Positions 57,231 through 64,000 of a stretch of 64,000 nucleotides of DNA are shown piece by piece; the first letter of the stretch is position 1; the number at the start of each line of letters is the position of its first letter. Under the pieces are notes generated by a model. That model did not search any database. It was not told the origin of the DNA and saw only the letters and a list, made by a program, of their open reading frames with translations. The DNA lies in NCBI RefSeq assembly GCF_004924335.1, contig NZ_CP024633.1:248001-312000 (forward strand), given 5' to 3'. The stretch is from Mycobacteroides salmoniphilum. GTDB lineage: Bacteria; Actinomycetota; Actinomycetes; Mycobacteriales; Mycobacteriaceae. The position numbers were made by a program, and so were the translations under genes.

Positions 57231-58262
57231 TCACAGCGTTTCGGTCACCTTGGATAAACCTCTTGGTACATCGGGGTTTTCGCCGCGCCCGATCGCCAAC
57301 TGCATCGCGAGGAGCTGCAGCGGAAGAATGGCCAACATGGGCGAAAGCTCCTCGAGCGTCGGTTCCAGGGTCACACCCAAGCCGGTGGCCGCTACCGCAT
57401 CGGCAGACCCCACGCAGCACACATCCGCGCCGCGTCCGGCCAGCCGATGCAGCACATCGTTCATGGCGCGGCCCCCAACTCCGTCGGGCACGATCGCGAT
57501 CACCGGAACCTGGGGGTCGATCATGGCCAGTGGGCCGTGTAACAGATCGGCTCCTGAGAATGCCTGCGCAGAAAGATAACTCGTCTCCATCAGCTTGAGG
57601 GCCGCCTCGCGCGCCGTCGGGTATGAGTAACCGCGACCGGTGGTGACCAAGCGTGATGCGAAGCGGTAGCGGGTAGCCAGCTGCTGCACGACGGCGCTGT
57701 GCAGGATCTCCTCGCCGCGCTCCGGGAGCAGGTTGACCGCCGTATTGTCGCGGCCCCCCACATCGGTGAGCAATAGGTACAGCGCCAGCAGTTGCGCGGT
57801 GTACGACTTGGTGGCGGCGACGGCGAGTTCGGGCCCGGCCAACACGTCTACGTGGTATTCCGCGGCGGTCGCCAGCGCGGATTTCGGGGCGTTGGTCACC
57901 GCCACGGTCAGTGCGCCCTGCTCACGTGCCACCGACAGCGTCTGCACCAGGTCGGGGGAACCGCCCGATTGACTGACACCGATCACCAGCACACCCGAAA
58001 GGTCGGGTCGCGCACCGTAGGTCGTCATGGTCGACGGCGAGGCCAGCCCCGCGGGGATCTGCAGGATGATCTCGGTCAGGTACTTGCCGTACAGCGCGGC
58101 ATGGTCACTGGTCCCGCGCGCGACAAAGAGCACGAAGCGGGGCCTGTATTCGACGATCTTCGCGGCCACCTCCGCAATAGCGCCCCGGCCGTCGGAAAGC
58201 AGCTGCCCCCATACGGTCGGCTGCTGGCGGATCTCGTCAGCCATATGCGTCCCCGCGGTCAT
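57231..58262 (-). CDS. SIS-domain glucosamine-6-phosphate deaminase/isomerase (NagB-II/AgaS-like)
   Basis: A 343-residue protein with two SIS domains, like the isomerase half of GlmS but without the glutaminase domain. It begins with MADEIRQQPTVWGQLLSDG and has FVARGTSDHAALYGKYL, VSQSGGSPDLVQTL, ELAVAATKSYTAQLLALYLL and a C-terminal GLSKVTETL. This form usually converts GlcN-6-P to Fru-6-P and ammonia. It lies between the GlcNAc kinase and nagA, both with tight junctions, which supports amino-sugar catabolism. Confidence 0.87.
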   Translation of the reverse strand: MTAGTHMADEIRQQPTVWGQLLSDGRGAIAEVAAKIVEYRPRFVLFVARGTSDHAALYGKYLTEIILQIPAGLASPSTMTTYGARPDLSGVLVIGVSQSGGSPDLVQTLSVAREQGALTVAVTNAPKSALATAAEYHVDVLAGPELAVAATKSYTAQLLALYLLLTDVGGRDNTAVNLLPERGEEILHSAVVQQLATRYRFASRLVTTGRGYSYPTAREAALKLMETSYLSAQAFSGADLLHGPLAMIDPQVPVIAIVPDGVGGRAMNDVLHRLAGRGADVCCVGSADAVAATGLGVTLEPTLEELSPMLAILPLQLLAMQLAIGRGENPDVPRGLSKVTETL

Positions 58263-59149
58263 GCCTTCTCCAATCCGTCGACGTCGGCCCCGGCTAGGGC
58301 CAATGCTCCAAACACCGGTTCCCGTTGCAGCACAGCAATATCCGAAACACCTGTGGTGCGTGTGCGTTCGATGATATCGGCCACCAAGCCCGGCTGGTTG
58401 ACCAGCAGCCCTCCGCCGAGTACCACGGGCAGTCCAGGGCCCAATCGTATGCAGACACCCTCGATCAACGCGGCCAAGTCGATAGCTGTTTGTCTAGTGA
58501 TCACCTCCGCGGCCTCGTCACCGGCCGCGGCGAGGTCGAAAACGAGCCCTGCCATCTTGGCCCAGTACCGCCGTTCGGGGTGGGCATAGAAATGGTCGAG
58601 CAGCTGGGCGGGTTCGCTCACACCGCACTCGGAGGTGAACTTCCGCGAGAGCGCATCAGGCGGGTCACCTCTGTCGGACAGAGAGAGCGCGTGCCGCACA
58701 GCAGCTCTCGACACTCCGTAGCCGCTGCCCTCGTCCCCGAGTAGGTATCCCCAACCGCCTACTCGCGCCGTGGCGCCGTCGGCGCGCTTTCCCCACGCCA
58801 CCGATCCGGTACCGGATATCACCGCGATACCTGCCCTCAAACCGCCGGCCGCCAGGATCAACTGCGTGTCGTGCACCGCGGTGATGGTGGCATGGGGTGC
58901 ATACGGTCGCAGCAGCCGAATCAGGGTCTGTGCACCTTCTTCGGTGTCCACACCGGCCGATCCGGCACTCACGCGGGAGATGTCGTCGCGGTTCAGCTGG
59001 GAAAAGATATCGGCGAATACGGTTTTCGCTTGTTCTTCGGTGACCGATTGCAGATTCGCGCTCCCGGCCAGCGCCTCGCCGATCACCGTGCCATCCGAGA
59101 CGGCCAGTGCGCGGGTCTTGGATCCGCCGATGTCGATCCCGACTATCAC
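58259..59149 (-). CDS. N-acetylglucosamine kinase (BadF/BadG/BcrA ATPase family)
   Basis: A 296-residue ASKHA kinase. It begins VGIDIGGSKTRALAVSDG (phosphate 1) and has AGSAGVDTEEG, TAVHDTQLILAAG, VISGTGSVAWGKR and GGWGYLLGDEGSGYGVSR, which are characteristic of GlcNAc kinases. It phosphorylates GlcNAc at O6. The GTG at 59149 with AGGCGG upstream is chosen; the long upstream extension would run through the transporter gene. The transporter gene ends 8 bp before. Confidence 0.85.
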   Translation of the reverse strand: MIVGIDIGGSKTRALAVSDGTVIGEALAGSANLQSVTEEQAKTVFADIFSQLNRDDISRVSAGSAGVDTEEGAQTLIRLLRPYAPHATITAVHDTQLILAAGGLRAGIAVISGTGSVAWGKRADGATARVGGWGYLLGDEGSGYGVSRAAVRHALSLSDRGDPPDALSRKFTSECGVSEPAQLLDHFYAHPERRYWAKMAGLVFDLAAAGDEAAEVITRQTAIDLAALIEGVCIRLGPGLPVVLGGGLLVNQPGLVADIIERTRTTGVSDIAVLQREPVFGALALAGADVDGLEKA

Positions 59150-59157
59150 GCCGCCTG

Positions 59158-60552
59158 CTACGTCTCGGGCCACTTGCCCCCGCTTTCCCAGAAGTGCCGG
59201 ATCTCCTCGAGGTCGCGGCCCTTGGTCTCCGGTGCCAGCAGATAAACGAACACGAGGGCGACTAGGGCGAGGGCGCCGAAGACACCGAACGCCACCACAC
59301 CGCCGAGCGCGGTCAACAACGTCAGGAAGTACATGGAGACAATGGCGTTCGCCACCAGATCTGATGTCAACATGGCGCTGGCCCCGTACGAGCGCAGCCG
59401 CGCCGGGAAGCTCTCGCCCGCATACACCCACACCAGCGAGCCGAATCCGAAGGTGAAGCCCACCGCGATGAGCACGATGCCGAGGAATCCGAGAACGGTC
59501 AGCACGCCGCCGAATGACGATCCGCCGATTGCGAACACGCCCACCAGTAGCGCGTCGGCGATGATCATGATGGTGATGCCGATCATGAGGATGGGCCGGC
59601 GCCCCATTCGGTCGATGGTCGACATGGACACGAACACCGCCACGAGCGCCGCCACCTGGACGAGCGCGGGGAGCCCGAGTTTGGCGAAGTATCCCGACAT
59701 GCCCATCGCCTCGAAGATGCGGGGTCCGTAGTAGACGACGGCGTTGATGCCGGTGATCTGGATGAAAAAGCCAAGGCCGACAACGAAAAAAGTCGCTCTG
59801 TTGTAGGGCGGAGTGACCATCTCTCGTAACCGCGCCAGCACTGAACCGCCGCCCTCGGCCCGCAGTGCCTCGGTGATCTCGTCGAGCTCGTGGTCGATAT
59901 CGATATCCGGATCTACCGCGGCGAGGATCTCACGCGCACGTGCGCGGTCACCACGCATCATGTACCAGCGTGCGGTGTCGGGGAGCTTGCGCAAGGCGAT
60001 CAGCACCAGCGCGGCCGGGATGGCTGCCAGGCCCAGCATCAGTCGCCAACTGCCGGTGGACGACAACGCCCAGGCAATGAGGTACCCGGCGATGATCCCT
60101 GTTACGCAGGCCAGTTGATAGAGCACCAGCATGGAGCCGCGGATCTTGGTGGGAGAGGACTCGGCGACGAACACCGGAACCACCACCACCGAGATTCCCA
60201 CCGTCACCCCAAGCAGCGTTCGGGCCGCGACCAGGGTTGTCAGGTCGACGGCCAGTGCGGACAGCAGGGAGAAGATTCCAAACGTTGCCGCCACCAAGAC
60301 CATTGACCGCTTCCGGCCAATCCGGTTGGACAGTGGCCCACCGATGAGTGCGCCGACGATTTCGCCGATCACCACAGCGGTGGCGGCTACCTGCTGGTCG
60401 TGGGTGGAAAGGTGTAGGTCATCGGTGAGGAACAGCAGCGCTCCCGCGATGTTGGAGGAGTCGTATCCGTAGATAACGCCCACCGCTGCGGCGGTCACGG
60501 CCACCATGATGCCCAGACGCGACGTCGCGCGGAGGTCGGTGATCAGGCTCAT
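59158..60552 (-). CDS. MFS sugar porter
   Basis: A 464-residue transporter with 12 predicted helices. Sugar-porter signatures are IYGYDSSNIAGALLF, NRIGRKRSM (loop 2-3), PVFVAESSPTKIRG, DRMGRRPIL (loop 8-9), AGESFPARLRS and the C-terminal LLAPETKGRDLEEI. It is first in the leftward operon, followed by GlcNAc kinase, SIS deaminase and NagA, so the substrate is probably N-acetylglucosamine or a related amino sugar. No regulator or chitinase is adjacent. Confidence 0.87.
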   Translation of the reverse strand: MSLITDLRATSRLGIMVAVTAAAVGVIYGYDSSNIAGALLFLTDDLHLSTHDQQVAATAVVIGEIVGALIGGPLSNRIGRKRSMVLVAATFGIFSLLSALAVDLTTLVAARTLLGVTVGISVVVVPVFVAESSPTKIRGSMLVLYQLACVTGIIAGYLIAWALSSTGSWRLMLGLAAIPAALVLIALRKLPDTARWYMMRGDRARAREILAAVDPDIDIDHELDEITEALRAEGGGSVLARLREMVTPPYNRATFFVVGLGFFIQITGINAVVYYGPRIFEAMGMSGYFAKLGLPALVQVAALVAVFVSMSTIDRMGRRPILMIGITIMIIADALLVGVFAIGGSSFGGVLTVLGFLGIVLIAVGFTFGFGSLVWVYAGESFPARLRSYGASAMLTSDLVANAIVSMYFLTLLTALGGVVAFGVFGALALVALVFVYLLAPETKGRDLEEIRHFWESGGKWPET

Positions 60553-60604
60553 CTCACGTATTAGACACTGAGGATGCGGCGGGCACGGGTTAATGGAGGT
60601 GGCG

Positions 60605-61492
60605 GTGAAGATCGGTGTTGTTGCTCCGGTGGAGCTCGGGATTACCGCGGAACCAGACAAGATCCTTGAATTCGCGCGTGCCGCAGAGCGGCTGGGATTC
60701 AGCGAGATCTCCGTGGTGGAGCATGCCGTCGTCATCGGAAATACGCAGAGCACCTATCCCTATTCGCCGACCGGGCAGTCGCACCTGCCCGATGACGTCG
60801 ATATCCCCGACCCGCTGGAGCTGTTGTCCTTCATCGCGGGTGCCACCACGACCCTGGGGCTGTCCACCGGCGTGCTGGTGCTACCGGACCACCATCCCGT
60901 GGTGCTGGCCAAGCGCCTGGCCACCCTGGACCGGCTGAGCCGGGGGCGGCTACGAATCTGCCTGGGTGTGGGGTGGATGCGTGAGGAGATCGAGGCGTGC
61001 GGCGGCGATTTCGATCGTCGGGGCCGGGCCACCGATGAGGCCATCGCGGTTATGCGTGCGCTGTGGTCCACCGACGGTCCCGCCGAATACGACGGTGAGT
61101 TCTATCGGTTCCGGAACGCCTATTCGTATCCCAAACCCACACAGCCCCAGGGCGTCCCGCTGTACGTCGGCGGGCACAGCAAGGCCGCGGCGCGCAGAGC
61201 GGGGCGACTGGGCAACGGCTTTCAACCGCTGGGTCTGGTCGGTGAGGACCTGTCGGCCGCGGTGGGCGTCATGCGCGCGGCGGCAGCCGACAGGGGTCGA
61301 GATCCCGCGGAGATCGATCTCGTGCTCGGCCATGGTCTGCATCGCGTGGATCAGGCGGCGCTGGACCAGGCTCAACAGGCCGGGGCGGGGCGCATGCTGC
61401 TCTCGGCCTCGCGGCGCGCCACCACCATGGAGGCGGTGCTCGACGAGATGGCCGAGTGCGCTAGCCGACTCGAACTGGCCGGTCCTCGCTGA
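60605..61492 (+). CDS. LLM-class F420-dependent oxidoreductase
   Basis: A 295-residue luciferase-like (LLM) TIM-barrel protein: KIGVVAPVELG at the start, FARAAERLGFSEISVVEHAVV, LSTGVLVLPDHHPVVLAKRLATLDRLSRGRL and GVGWMREEIEACGGDFDRRG, typical of mycobacterial F420-dependent oxidoreductases. The GTG at 60605 has GGAGG five bases upstream and gives the usual start. Substrate unknown. It overlaps the convergent SnoaL-like gene by 32 bp. Confidence 0.85.
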   Translation: MKIGVVAPVELGITAEPDKILEFARAAERLGFSEISVVEHAVVIGNTQSTYPYSPTGQSHLPDDVDIPDPLELLSFIAGATTTLGLSTGVLVLPDHHPVVLAKRLATLDRLSRGRLRICLGVGWMREEIEACGGDFDRRGRATDEAIAVMRALWSTDGPAEYDGEFYRFRNAYSYPKPTQPQGVPLYVGGHSKAAARRAGRLGNGFQPLGLVGEDLSAAVGVMRAAAADRGRDPAEIDLVLGHGLHRVDQAALDQAQQAGAGRMLLSASRRATTMEAVLDEMAECASRLELAGPR

Positions 61493-61901
61493 ACACCACG
61501 ACCGGCTCACGGCGGGTGAAGACCCAACCGGTGGGTCCGCGCTCGTAAGTATCGAGATAGCGCACGGCCAGCACGTTATCGCGATGCTCATCGCCGCGGA
61601 GATAGATGTGGTGCGCCATGCAGTAGACCTCGCCCGTCGCGGTATCGCCGTTGACTATCGCCGACTGCTGGCCAAGGAGGTGGTAGGTCGCATGGAGCGG
61701 CGCAAGCGCCGCGACAATCGAATCCGCGATGGCCTGGCGGCCCTGCAGGGCCGCCGAATCACCCCGTCGGAGCAGGGCGGGAGGGCGCACCAGCTCGGCG
61801 TCGGTGGAGAACAATCCGACGAGTGTGTCGACGTCGCGGCGGTCTGCCGCACTGGCGTACCGGGCGACGAGATCTTGGATGGCGAGTCGGTCATCGGTCA
61901 C
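61461..61901 (-). CDS. SnoaL/NTF2-like protein
   Basis: A 146-residue cone-fold protein: IQDLVARYASAADRRDVDTLVGLFSTDAELV at the N-terminus, a QAIADSIVAALAPLHATYHLLGQ segment and GEVYCMAHHIYLRGDEHRDNVLAVRYLDTYER. SnoaL-like proteins act as isomerases, cyclases or dehydratases on hydrophobic compounds; no activity can be assigned. The GTG at 61901 begins the conserved part. It is divergent from the SDR gene, 59 bp away. Confidence 0.75.
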   Translation of the reverse strand: MTDDRLAIQDLVARYASAADRRDVDTLVGLFSTDAELVRPPALLRRGDSAALQGRQAIADSIVAALAPLHATYHLLGQQSAIVNGDTATGEVYCMAHHIYLRGDEHRDNVLAVRYLDTYERGPTGWVFTRREPVVVFSEDRPVRVG

Positions 61902-61934
61902 GAATACAAAGCCTATGGGGCCTCGATCTCCCAA

Positions 61935-61950
61935 CCAACCAATCGGTTAG
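61935..61950. promoter_or_regulatory. Operator CCAACC-N4-GGTTAG, copy 2
   Basis: Same block as at 27324-27339 (CCCAACCAACCA..CGGTT.GGGTGCG), here ending 10 bp before the ATG of the SDR gene. The shared 25-bp pattern predicts one regulator for both loci. Confidence 0.6.
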
Positions 61951-61960
61951 GGTGCGGCTC

Positions 61961-62740
61961 ATGGATATCAATGGTGTGTCTGCAATCGTCACGGGTGGCG
62001 CCTCGGGTCTTGGCGCCGCAACTGCTCGCCTGCTCGCTGAGCAGGGCGCCAAGGTCGTCATCGCCGACGTTCAGGACGAAAAGGGTGAGGCTCTGGCCAA
62101 GGAACTCGGTGGGGCCTTCGTGCACACCGATGTCACCAGCGAGGCCGACGGTATCGCCGCTGTCGACGCCGCCAAGGAACTCGGCCCGGTGCGCGTCCTC
62201 ATCAACTGCGCGGGCGTCGGATGGCCCGGACGTACCATCGGCAAGGACGGCCAGTACGCCTCGGCCCACTCCCTGGACATCTTCTCCAAGGTCATCGGCA
62301 TCAACCTGATTGGTTCGTTCAACCTGATCCGTCTCGCCGCCACCGCGATCAGCCAGGAAGAGCCGGTTGACGAGTTCGGTGAGCGCGGCGCCATCGTCAA
62401 CACCGCCTCCGTTGCGGCGTTCGACGGACAGATAGGTCAGGCCGCGTACTCGGCGTCCAAGGGCGGCATCGTCGGCATGACCCTCCCGATCGCGCGCGAT
62501 CTGTCGGTTGTCGGCATTCGCGTCAACACCATCGCACCCGGCCTCATCGACACCCCGATCTACGGTGAGGGTGAGTCCGCGCAACAGTTCAAGGACCGCC
62601 TCGCGCCGAACGTGTTGTACCCGCAGCGCCTGGGTAACCCCGAAGAATTCGCATCGTTGGCGCTCGAACTCGTCACCAACAGCTACATGAACGCCGAGAC
62701 GATTCGCATCGACGGCGGAGCCCGCCTCCAGCCGAAGTAG
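61961..62740 (+). CDS. SDR dehydrogenase, 3-hydroxyacyl-CoA dehydrogenase type II-like
   Basis: A 259-residue short-chain dehydrogenase: IVTGGASGLGAATARLLAEQG (NAD binding), VLINCAGVG, catalytic Ser in IVNTASVAAFDG, YSASKGG (Tyr and Lys), and IRVNTIAPGLIDTPI. The pattern, including the long loop before the Ser strand, matches type II 3-hydroxyacyl-CoA dehydrogenases (HSD10-like), which act in fatty acid or sterol side-chain beta-oxidation. The upstream operator is shared with the APH/acyl-CoA dehydrogenase pair. Confidence 0.85.
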   Translation: MDINGVSAIVTGGASGLGAATARLLAEQGAKVVIADVQDEKGEALAKELGGAFVHTDVTSEADGIAAVDAAKELGPVRVLINCAGVGWPGRTIGKDGQYASAHSLDIFSKVIGINLIGSFNLIRLAATAISQEEPVDEFGERGAIVNTASVAAFDGQIGQAAYSASKGGIVGMTLPIARDLSVVGIRVNTIAPGLIDTPIYGEGESAQQFKDRLAPNVLYPQRLGNPEEFASLALELVTNSYMNAETIRIDGGARLQPK

Positions 62741-62775
62741 CGCTACTTGTCGGTGGCCTATGGAACATTGGAGAG

Positions 62776-64000
62776 ATGGCCACCACGGCGACAGTGGAGA
62801 CACTGTCGAACGCGGACGAGGCTGCCGAGCACATCGCTCGGCAGTCTTTCGCCGACGCACATGTCGGCACGGTCGGGCTGGAGCTGGAATCTCATACCGT
62901 CGAGCTGACGGCTCCGCACCGCCGAGTCACCTGGCGCCGCCTCCATGACGTCGCTGACTCGGTTCCCGACCTGCCCGGATCCAGCGCGATTACGTTCGAA
63001 CCGGGCGGTGCCGTCGAACTCTCCGGCCCTCCGCGTGCCGACGTGTGGTCCGCAATCTCCTCGATGCGGGCCGATCACGAGATCCTGACCTCGACGTATC
63101 GTGACGCCGGGATTGCACTCGCCAGCCTGGGCACCGACCCGTTGCGCGCACCCGAGCGCGTCAATCCCGGGGCCCGATATGCGGCGATGGCCAGCCATTT
63201 CGGCGCCGGTGGGTACGGCGAAACTGCGCTGCAGATGATGACCTGTACGGCGTCATTGCAGGTCAATCTGCAATCCGGGACACCACGTCAGTGGCGGGAC
63301 AGGTTCGCGCTGGCGCAACGGATCGGTCCTACGATGGCGGCGCTGTCGGCATCCTCGCCGATGCTCGCGGGTCGTCGTACCGGTCGGCAGAACACTCGAC
63401 AGTGGATCTGGGAGAAGCTGGATCCGCGGCGTTGCGCCCCGGTCGAGATCGGTGCCGACCCGACCGAATCCTGGGCCAGATATGCCCTGCGCGCGCCCGT
63501 CATGCTGGTGCGAAACAAGGACGGCGCCGAAGCGGTTGTCACCCATGTGCCGTTTGAATCCTGGGTCGACGGGTCCGTGCAGCTAGCGGGGCGTGCTCCC
63601 ACCACCGAAGACCTCGACTATCACCTGACCACGCTGTTCCCGCCGGTGCGACCGCGGCGCTGGCTGGAGCTGCGGTATCTGGATGCCGCGCCGGATTGGT
63701 GGTGGCCCGCGCTGGCCTTCACCGTGGTGGCGGCGCTCGATCATCCGCAGGTCGCCGATATCGCCGCGGAGGCGGTGGAACCGCTTGGTGACGCCTGGGA
63801 GGTGGCGGCGCGGGTCGGCCTGGCGGATCCGGCCCTGCATGCGGCCGGGCGCCGGCTGGTGTCGGCGGCGAGCGCGGTGGCGCCGCCCGAATTGGCCGCA
63901 GATATGGCATTCCTTGTGGAGCGTGTCGAGCAAGGGCGTTGCCCTGCAGACGATTTCATCGACAACGTCACCGAATACGGGGTGGAGCGAGCCTTCTCGG
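62776..64000 (+). CDS. egtA: Glutamate-cysteine ligase EgtA, partial at right edge
   Basis: First enzyme of ergothioneine synthesis, making gamma-glutamylcysteine. At least 408 codons are open to the window edge. Visible features are GLELESH (ATP-grasp-like acidic site), ITFEPGGAVELSGPP, RVNPGARYAAM, MMTCTASLQVNLQSG, YHLTTLFPPVRPRRWLELRYLDA and ADDFID near the edge. They match M. tuberculosis Rv3704c throughout. The ATG at 62776 is the likely start. The rest of the egt cluster (egtB, C, D, E) should follow outside the window. Confidence 0.92.
   Translation, partial: MATTATVETLSNADEAAEHIARQSFADAHVGTVGLELESHTVELTAPHRRVTWRRLHDVADSVPDLPGSSAITFEPGGAVELSGPPRADVWSAISSMRADHEILTSTYRDAGIALASLGTDPLRAPERVNPGARYAAMASHFGAGGYGETALQMMTCTASLQVNLQSGTPRQWRDRFALAQRIGPTMAALSASSPMLAGRRTGRQNTRQWIWEKLDPRRCAPVEIGADPTESWARYALRAPVMLVRNKDGAEAVVTHVPFESWVDGSVQLAGRAPTTEDLDYHLTTLFPPVRPRRWLELRYLDAAPDWWWPALAFTVVAALDHPQVADIAAEAVEPLGDAWEVAARVGLADPALHAAGRRLVSAASAVAPPELAADMAFLVERVEQGRCPADDFIDNVTEYGVERAFS

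Overview
The window is about 64 kb of high-GC actinobacterial DNA. Its gene order matches the mycobacterial chromosome around dnaZX, recR, leuA, ask and asd. The protein sequences, the accessory genes and the lack of PE/PPE genes suggest a rapidly growing mycobacterium, most likely the Mycobacteroides abscessus/chelonae group. This placement rests on recognised families and synteny, not on a search.

Backbone genes, in order: 4.5S RNA, an aspartate aminotransferase (Rv3722c type), dnaZX, a cyclopropane synthase/FAD oxidase pair (Rv3720/Rv3719 type), an SRPBCC protein (Rv3718c type), a peptidoglycan amidase (Rv3717 type), ybaB/ebfC, recR, gatD-murT, a DnaQ-like exonuclease, leuA, ask-asd, a DUF4185 arabinanase-like protein (Rv3707c type), and the start of egtA at the right edge.

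Accessory blocks interrupt this backbone. (1) 1-5670: a translationally coupled operon that resembles phenazine genes phzC, phzD and phzE but carries an EntA-like dehydrogenase in place of phzF. This predicts chorismate to 3-hydroxyanthranilate, with an ACMSD-like metal-dependent decarboxylase/hydrolase as last gene. (2) 14929-19937: a divergent enolase paralogue with altered active-site residues, an APH-family kinase and a TetR regulator, facing a flavin monooxygenase-like/enoyl-CoA hydratase pair across a palindromic operator. (3) 22311-23705: a two-gene operon for a collagen-like glycine-rich protein and an unrecognised partner. (4) 25985-29590: a winged-helix protein with FGGPG repeats and tandem operators, a MarR regulator, and an APH/acyl-CoA dehydrogenase pair. 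(5) 31782-34294: the zinc-independent ribosomal proteins S18, S14, L33, L28 and L31 with a CobW-like protein, divergent around two Zur-like boxes. (6) 43860-62740: a 19-kb block with FurA-catalase-Ohr stress genes, five orphan PknH-sensor-like secreted proteins, a KstR-box nitronate monooxygenase, an ammonium transporter, a CHAT/caspase-like protein, and a GlcNAc-utilisation operon (transporter, kinase, SIS-domain deaminase, short NagA).

Regulatory features worth noting are an apparent leaderless leucine leader peptide (three consecutive Leu codons) in front of leuA, leaderless promoters at furA and at the DUF222 gene, two copies of one 16-bp operator in front of lipid-degradation genes 34 kb apart, and an internal start in ask for the regulatory beta subunit. 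No tRNA, rRNA, CRISPR array, insertion sequence or prophage was seen.
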